Of a stretch of DNA of 64,000 nt, positions 58,856 through 64,000 are shown piece by piece. The notes beneath the pieces were generated by a model. It saw only the letters and a list, made by a program, of their open reading frames with translations, was not told where the DNA came from and searched no databases. A program made the position numbers and the translations under genes. This DNA is from Anas platyrhynchos. Taxonomy: Eukaryota; Chordata; Aves; Anseriformes; Anatidae. The stretch lies in the NCBI RefSeq assembly GCF_047663525.1, contig NC_092613.1, positions 5,357,501-5,421,500 on the forward strand. The letters are read 5' to 3'. The number at the start of each line of letters is the position of its first letter. Position 1 is the first letter of the stretch.

Positions 58856-59980
58856 CAAACAGAGCCCGGGGTGGAAGGGCTGAGCTGAGCAAGTGTTTGC
58901 TGGAGGAGGAAGAGGAGGAGGGTTGGGGACCGGGAGCTGGCTCACGCTCCCCGAGCCGAACGGGGAGCGGAGGACGGGGCTGCCCCACGCCCGCTGGCCC
59001 CCATGGCCGATGACATCGAGTGGCTGGACCTGCCGGGAAGGTGGACCTACGGCGTCTGTGGGGACGGGCGCATCTTCTTCATCAAGTACGGGACTGCCTG
59101 GTGGGACCGGGGGTGCCACGGGGACGGGGCTGGGGGTGGGGGCTGCGCTCCCAGCTTGGCACATGGTTTTGGGGGGCTGCTGGGGCCAGGGGGCTTAATC
59201 CAGGCTGGGAGCAAGGGGTCCTGCCTGCTGCAAGGCTCGGTGTCCAGGTGCTTTCCTATCACTCATGGTCATCTCGGCTTGCTCCCCGTTCCTCCCTTCT
59301 CGGGGCTCGCTGCTGTCCCGGCTGCTGCCTGCTGGATGCCGCTCCCCAATTTCCCTAAAATCTGCTCTTTTCCTTTCCTTTGGCTGGAAAAAAAAAGTTT
59401 CTTGTGTTGCCAAGCCCCCGCCCTACCAAAGGGCCTTCCCCAAGCCCCCCGGGGTGCTCACTGCCCCCCCACTTTGTCTTTCACAGCGACGAGACCAAGT
59501 CCACGAGCTGGGTGCACCCCAGCACGGGTTACTCCGTCCAGAGTGGGCACTTCTCCTGCGCCGGTAAGGGACGGGCCCCGGCTCCCCCTGTGTGCCCCCC
59601 ACCCTCTCTTGGGATGTGTGATGAAAAGCTCCAGAAACGCCTTGGAGCCCCCCGAGCAGCTGGGAGAGCAGGGCTGGGTTTTGGGGGGAGACTTCAAACG
59701 AGGCGCGAGGCGATGCCGCATCTCTTGGGGATGCACGAGCCCCTGTAACCCCTGCAGTGGGGTTGGAGAGGTGTTCCCGGGGGGGTCTTAAGAGCCCCCT
59801 TCTGCAGCAGGACTCCTTGAAGCCTCCAAAACCCAGCGCTGGTGGGAGAGGGACCCAACGCTCCCCTCTTGTGCAGGTGGGGGCGAGGAAGGCTGACCAC
59901 CGCTTCTGCTGTGTCCTTCCAGGGCTGCCCCGAGGCTGGGAGGTGGACACCACGCTGCACGGGGGCTTCTACTTCATCAA
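58856..59980 (+). CDS. PLEKHA6: PLEKHA6, 5' coding exons with tandem WW domains (partial; continues beyond window)
   Basis: Three exons: 58856-59085 (ATG at 59003), 59487-59563, 59923-59980, joined in frame. The exon with the ATG follows a long pyrimidine tract and TTTGCAG acceptor at 58855, so a further 5' non-coding exon is expected. Protein start MADDIEWLDLPGRWTYGVCG then DGRIFFIN-DETKSTSWVHPSTG is a first WW domain (Trp at residues 7/14 region and the W-x-H-P end); GLPRGWEVDTTLHGGFYFI begins a second. The family is the WW-PLEKHA group (PLEKHA5, 6, 7), junctional and trafficking adaptors with a downstream PH domain. PLEKHA6 is chosen over its paralogues because of synteny with PPP1R15B, PIK3C2B and MDM4. 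Confidence 0.85.
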
Positions 59981-62900
59981 GTAAGTGACAGGGGACGGGG
60001 GCGGCCACTCCGTCCCCTCTGTGCTGTTTTTACAGCCTCGGAGGACGCTGTTCCCGAGCAGGGTGCGGGGTTTGTCCTGCAGCCTTTGGGGTGCTGCTCC
60101 TCCTGCTCTTTCCTAGACCATAGCAAAACGCCTGCCGGGCTGGTTTAATCCACGTGGAGAGCCAAGGCGTGTGTGGTTTGGGAAGGTTTGGGGATATCTC
60201 TTGCTGGAGGATGGGGCTGCTGCGTGAGATGGGAGATGGGGGGGTGCCCCTTGCTGTGGCAGTCCCACGGGTACCAGCAGCTGGAAAAAAAAGAAAAAAA
60301 TCAAAGTTGTGGCTGATGAGAGCCTTTTCTTCTCGACTCTGGCTCGGAGGTGGCGGTGCTGCAGCGCCCGTACCCCCCTGCAGACGGAGGTTTCCCCCCT
60401 GCCAAATTCAGACGTCTCCCCCCGCGCTCCCCTCGCCGCAGCAGCCACCCGAGGGCTCTGGGCGCAGGCAGCAGGACCTGCTCCGTGCGCATCGCGCTCC
60501 CATTTGGGATGCAAATGTCACTGCTGAGAGCCTGGGGAGCTTGGGGACACGGGGGCGAGCCAGGCGGCCCCCCCTGCCCTGCGCCGGGCACTGCCTCTGC
60601 CCTCGGGGAGGGTCCCCAAAGAACAAGGGGGGGTCCTCCGGGATGCTGCCCTTGCAGAGGGGGGCTCGGTGGTCCCGAGCTGGCCGTGCTCAATGGGGAT
60701 GAGCTTTAGGATCTGGCCCAGAGCCTGCTCCACGCTGCCCACGTGCTGCTCGTGGCCCTGCCTTGCCACGCACGGCGGCACCGTGGCTGCAGGAGGGGGG
60801 CTGCGACCCCAAAGGCTCCCCCCTGGCCGGGCTGTGCCGGCTCCTGCCCTTTGTAGGAGCACCCAGGAGCCTACAAAGGGCCCTTTTGCACCCCGGCTCG
60901 CTGCCCGGATGGTGCCAGGAGGAGAAAAGGCCCCGCTGTGTCTGCGCCCTTGGGCTGCGACGGGGCTGGGGACGGGCAGAGCAGCGCTGGGCGGCTGCGG
61001 TCCCTGTGCAGGGGGGGAAGGGGACAAACAGCACGGGGTGCGGTGCCCTGCACCAGTCCGGGGGGGTCCCACAAAAGCCCCCTTTGCTCCTGTGCTTCTT
61101 GGGCTGTTTGGTGGCTCCTGGGGGTGGCTGCGGGCTGCGGGACCCCCGCAGTGAGCTGGGGGTGCCTGGGGAGCTGTGGGGTGCCTGGGGACAGGGACTG
61201 GGGAGGAGGAGGGGGGGGACTCACAGGAGTGGGGTCTCTGAGCTTGGGAGGGGGAGATGCAGGATGCAGGGCAGCCAGTGAAACCCCCCCCCCTCAGCCC
61301 CTAATTCTTTGTGGCTAATGGTGGGATTATAGGATTGAAGGCAGCTGTGGGGTTTTCCTTTCTGGAGGGCCCCCTCCCTCCCCACGCCAGCCCAGCTGGA
61401 GGCGGGGGGGCTGAGCGGGGCTTGGGGCTGTGGGGTGGGGGGGTTTGTGCCCCATGGGACCCCCCCCGTGGCTGCTTTTTTGCTGCACATCCTCTGGGCA
61501 CCCCCCAGATATCCCAGAGGGATAGGGGTGGGGGTACAGCAGGGCCCAGGCCCCCCTCGGGGTGATGCCTCGGTGCGGTGCAGCCCCCCTGGGTGATGCC
61601 GGGGGGAGCGGTGCGGTGGCTGCGGGGGGGTCCGAGCGAGCCCCCCCGCTTTGCTGGGTGCCAGCCCGGCATCACGTGCTGCTCGGCGGCCCCCGAGCAT
61701 GCCCAGCTCCTGCTCTCGCTCCCGCTCGGGCTCGGGCTGCGGCTCCAGCTCGGGCTGGGGCTGAGCGGGAGGATGCTGAGCCCCCCCTAGGCACCAGCGG
61801 AGGGGGGGGGTCCCGGCCGCTGCCCACCCTGCACGGTGAGTGCCCCCGGCGCGGAGCCCTTCCTCCCCCTCCTCTTCCTCCCCAGGGGGGTCTGGGGGGG
61901 TGGGGGGTGGCTGAGCATCCTTTCCCCATCGGGATGTGTGCTGTAGGGTGGGGGGGGTCTCTATAAGGGGATCTGTGCTGTGGCTGGGGGGGTCGCAGCC
62001 CCCCAGGGGTGCCCCGATGGTGCCCCACGGCCAGCGCCGGGTGCACCAGAGGGGCTGGCACCTCCTGGCTCTTGGAGGGGCTGGGGGACAGGGTCCCCGT
62101 GCATGGTTTCACCCCCCCCCGCTGGGATTTTGGTGAGATGCGGGGACCCCCCCTCAGCCCTCCCCGTGGCGCGTTTGCCTGCTGTGTGCCTGCTGTGTTC
62201 CCAACCCCCCCGCGGCTGCACCTTGGGGTCCCCCAGGCTTGGACCCGGCGCAGGGGCTTTGGGAGAGACGTGGGATTTTTTTTGGGGGGGGTCTCTGCAC
62301 CCTAAAACCCCCATGCTCACAGCTGGGGGCCCAGATTGCTGCGTCCCCCCCCCAGCCCTGGGTGCTGGGGTCGGTCCCACGGCTCGGCCGGGCGCTTTGC
62401 CGTGGTGGCAGCCAGGATGGGATAAAATTGACGGAGCCGGAGCCATCTCCTGGTGCTCCCCGGGCACCCGAGAGCTTCCCTGGGCTTCTCAGCTCCCTTT
62501 TGCTGCCCCCTTGTTAGCAGGAGCCCCCCCGGCGGCGGGCAGCAGGCGGGTGCCGTGCTTGCTGGGTGCCCCCCGGTGCATTTTAGGTGTCTGGCGGTGC
62601 CGGGGACGGCGTGGGTGCCCCAGCCAGTCAGTCGCAGCTTTGTGGTGCTGCTGCCAGGTCTGGAGGAGCTCGCCCTGCTCCTGGCATCACATGATGGTGC
62701 GTCTGAAATGAGCCACGAGTCTGTTAAACCTGGGTCTGCTCGCCTCTGAGCCCAGCGCCGCTGGAAGGGCTGGGGCTGGCCACCCCCTGGCACCCCCCCC
62801 AAACCTCGCCAGGGTGCTAAGGGGAGGCGCAGCCCCTCCGGCACCTCTTTGCAGGGTCCCCGTCCCCCTCTGAGGCTGTGCCGTGGGGCAGGAGGCTCCT

Positions 62901-64000
62901 GTGCGTGGTTTGATCCGTGCCACGGTGGGGATGGGGTGTGTGGACCCCCCCCTGGGGCAGGCACCGAGGGCAGTGGGGCGGTGGCACTCGCTCGGGGTGA
63001 GGTCCCTCCAGCAGGGGGGCTGTTGGCAGGCGCTGCGTGCTGCTCTGCAGCATCCATCCCTCGGTTTCTCCCAATTCCTCGTGCGCAGGGGGTTGGCATC
63101 GCCCTTTGCGTCCTGCTTTGCATCCCGGGGCCACGTGCAGGGCAGCAGCTGGGCGCCCCGCTCTCCAGGAGGGATTGCTCCTGCTCCCCTCCCAGCCGCA
63201 CCAGTCCCTCCTTTGCTCTGTTCTGGGAGGACTGGGGCTTCCCCACCAGGCCCCGATGGAGCCCCCAGCCCTCCTCTGCAGCCCCCCGGTGCTGCCCCCA
63301 GCCCCTCAGGGAGCCAGAGCTGGGATTAGGACTCTTGGAGAAGGGGCAGACGAGGCATTAACATTCCTGAGCGTCTGCTAAAAATCACAGGGTGAGCGCA
63401 AAGCCCTGCGACCGGGGCTCTGCCTGCTTTGTCCAGTGTGGGGTAGGGCGAGCAGGGTGCCTCCATCCCATGCCGGGGAGGAGCTGGCCGTCCCGCTGCA
63501 CCAGCTCCAGGCACCCCATCGCTGCTCTCTGCATCCCCTCGGGGCTGGGGTCGGGGGTCCCAGCCCTCCCCGGGCGAAGCGAGGTGCAGCGGCACGGGGT
63601 GCTGGCGATGCAGGCGAGCCCGGTGCTGGCGCAGCTCGCCGCGTGGGCTCGGGCAGCCAGGCTGGCGCTGGCCTCGCTGGAAAACCGTGTTTTCCTGCCG
63701 AGTTCCCATAGAAACCGTCGGGAGCAGCAGCAGCAGGGCTCGGGGACCGAGGCAGAGGAGGCAGGGGCAGGCGCAGGCGGGTGGCCGAGCTCCGTGCCCG
63801 GCGCTGCAGGAGGAAGAAATTGGGCAGCCGGTGGCCGTGCCGTCCCCGGGCTGCTCCCTGCTCCTGGGGGAGATGCAGCAGCATCACCCCAGCCTCTGCA
63901 GTGCGTGTGTGTGTGCGTGCGGGTGCGTGTGCCCCCCGTGCACGCCGCTGGCCCCCCGCCAGCCCCCAGTGCAGCCAGGCCTGGCACGGGAGGGTTGGTG
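59981..64000 (+). other. PLEKHA6: PLEKHA6 intron (to window end)
   Basis: The third coding exon ends at 59980 with donor GTAAGT, leaving the second WW domain incomplete. I could not find the continuation (an exon beginning with a C and encoding an HN...HP WW tail) in the last 4 kb, so the intron appears to run past the window. The sequence is GC-rich, with G/C homopolymer runs and a GT-rich stretch near 63900-63932. Confidence 0.6.

Noticed and set aside
60000-64000. Search for the next PLEKHA6 exon or a separate gene
   Set aside because: Several GC-rich open frames exist but none encodes the expected WW tail or PH domain.

Overview
This is vertebrate nuclear DNA, most likely a bird microchromosome. 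The introns are short and G-run-rich (many are 70-130 bp), the right-hand two thirds are very GC-rich, and conserved protein exons allow confident naming. The gene set matches the amniote block that in human lies at 1q32.1: MDM4, PIK3C2B, PPP1R15B and PLEKHA6. I cannot fix the species from sequence alone. I saw no prokaryotic genes, CRISPR array, or LINE/retroviral element I could support.

Layout. (1) 1-20.9 kb, minus strand: MDM4, ten coding exons joining in one frame to 475 codons, with a probable non-coding first exon in a CpG island at about 20.7-20.9 kb. This part is AT-rich with kilobase introns. (2) 21.1-21.8 kb: two identical, convergent tRNA-Lys(TTT) genes separated by mirrored T-rich and A-rich tracts. 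(3) 22.06-22.67 kb: a (TTTTA)n array followed by a four-copy diverged tandem repeat. (4) 22.7-43.2 kb, plus strand: PIK3C2B, a putative non-coding first exon at the CpG island near 22.7-22.9 kb, a 5.6 kb intron, then 32 coding exons (28604-42557) that join to 1626 codons. (5) 43.7-44.6 kb: a degenerate minisatellite of about 0.9 kb. (6) 44.6-52.1 kb, plus strand: PPP1R15B (CReP), two coding exons, 532 codons, with a CpG-island promoter, a 17-codon upstream ORF and a long 3' UTR ending at an AATAAA. (7) 52.1-58.9 kb: no gene recognised. (8) 58.9-64 kb, plus strand: the first three coding exons of PLEKHA6, encoding tandem WW domains; the rest lies beyond the window.

The genes do not form a pathway operon. 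MDM4 restrains p53, PIK3C2B makes 3-phosphoinositides on membranes, PPP1R15B directs PP1 to eIF2alpha, and PLEKHA6 is a WW/PH junctional-trafficking adaptor. They share old synteny: MDM4 and PIK3C2B are divergent with the tRNA pair between them, and PIK3C2B, PPP1R15B and PLEKHA6 run in tandem.

I found no clearly new biological system. The points most worth a second look are the convergent tRNA-Lys pair with its mirrored low-complexity core; a 62-bp MDM4 exon whose skipping gives an immediate stop (an MDM4-S-like form); the uORF and ATF/C-EBP-like site upstream of PPP1R15B; the PP1-docking KVTF motif split exactly by an intron; and several arrays of tandem repeats lying in promoters or introns.
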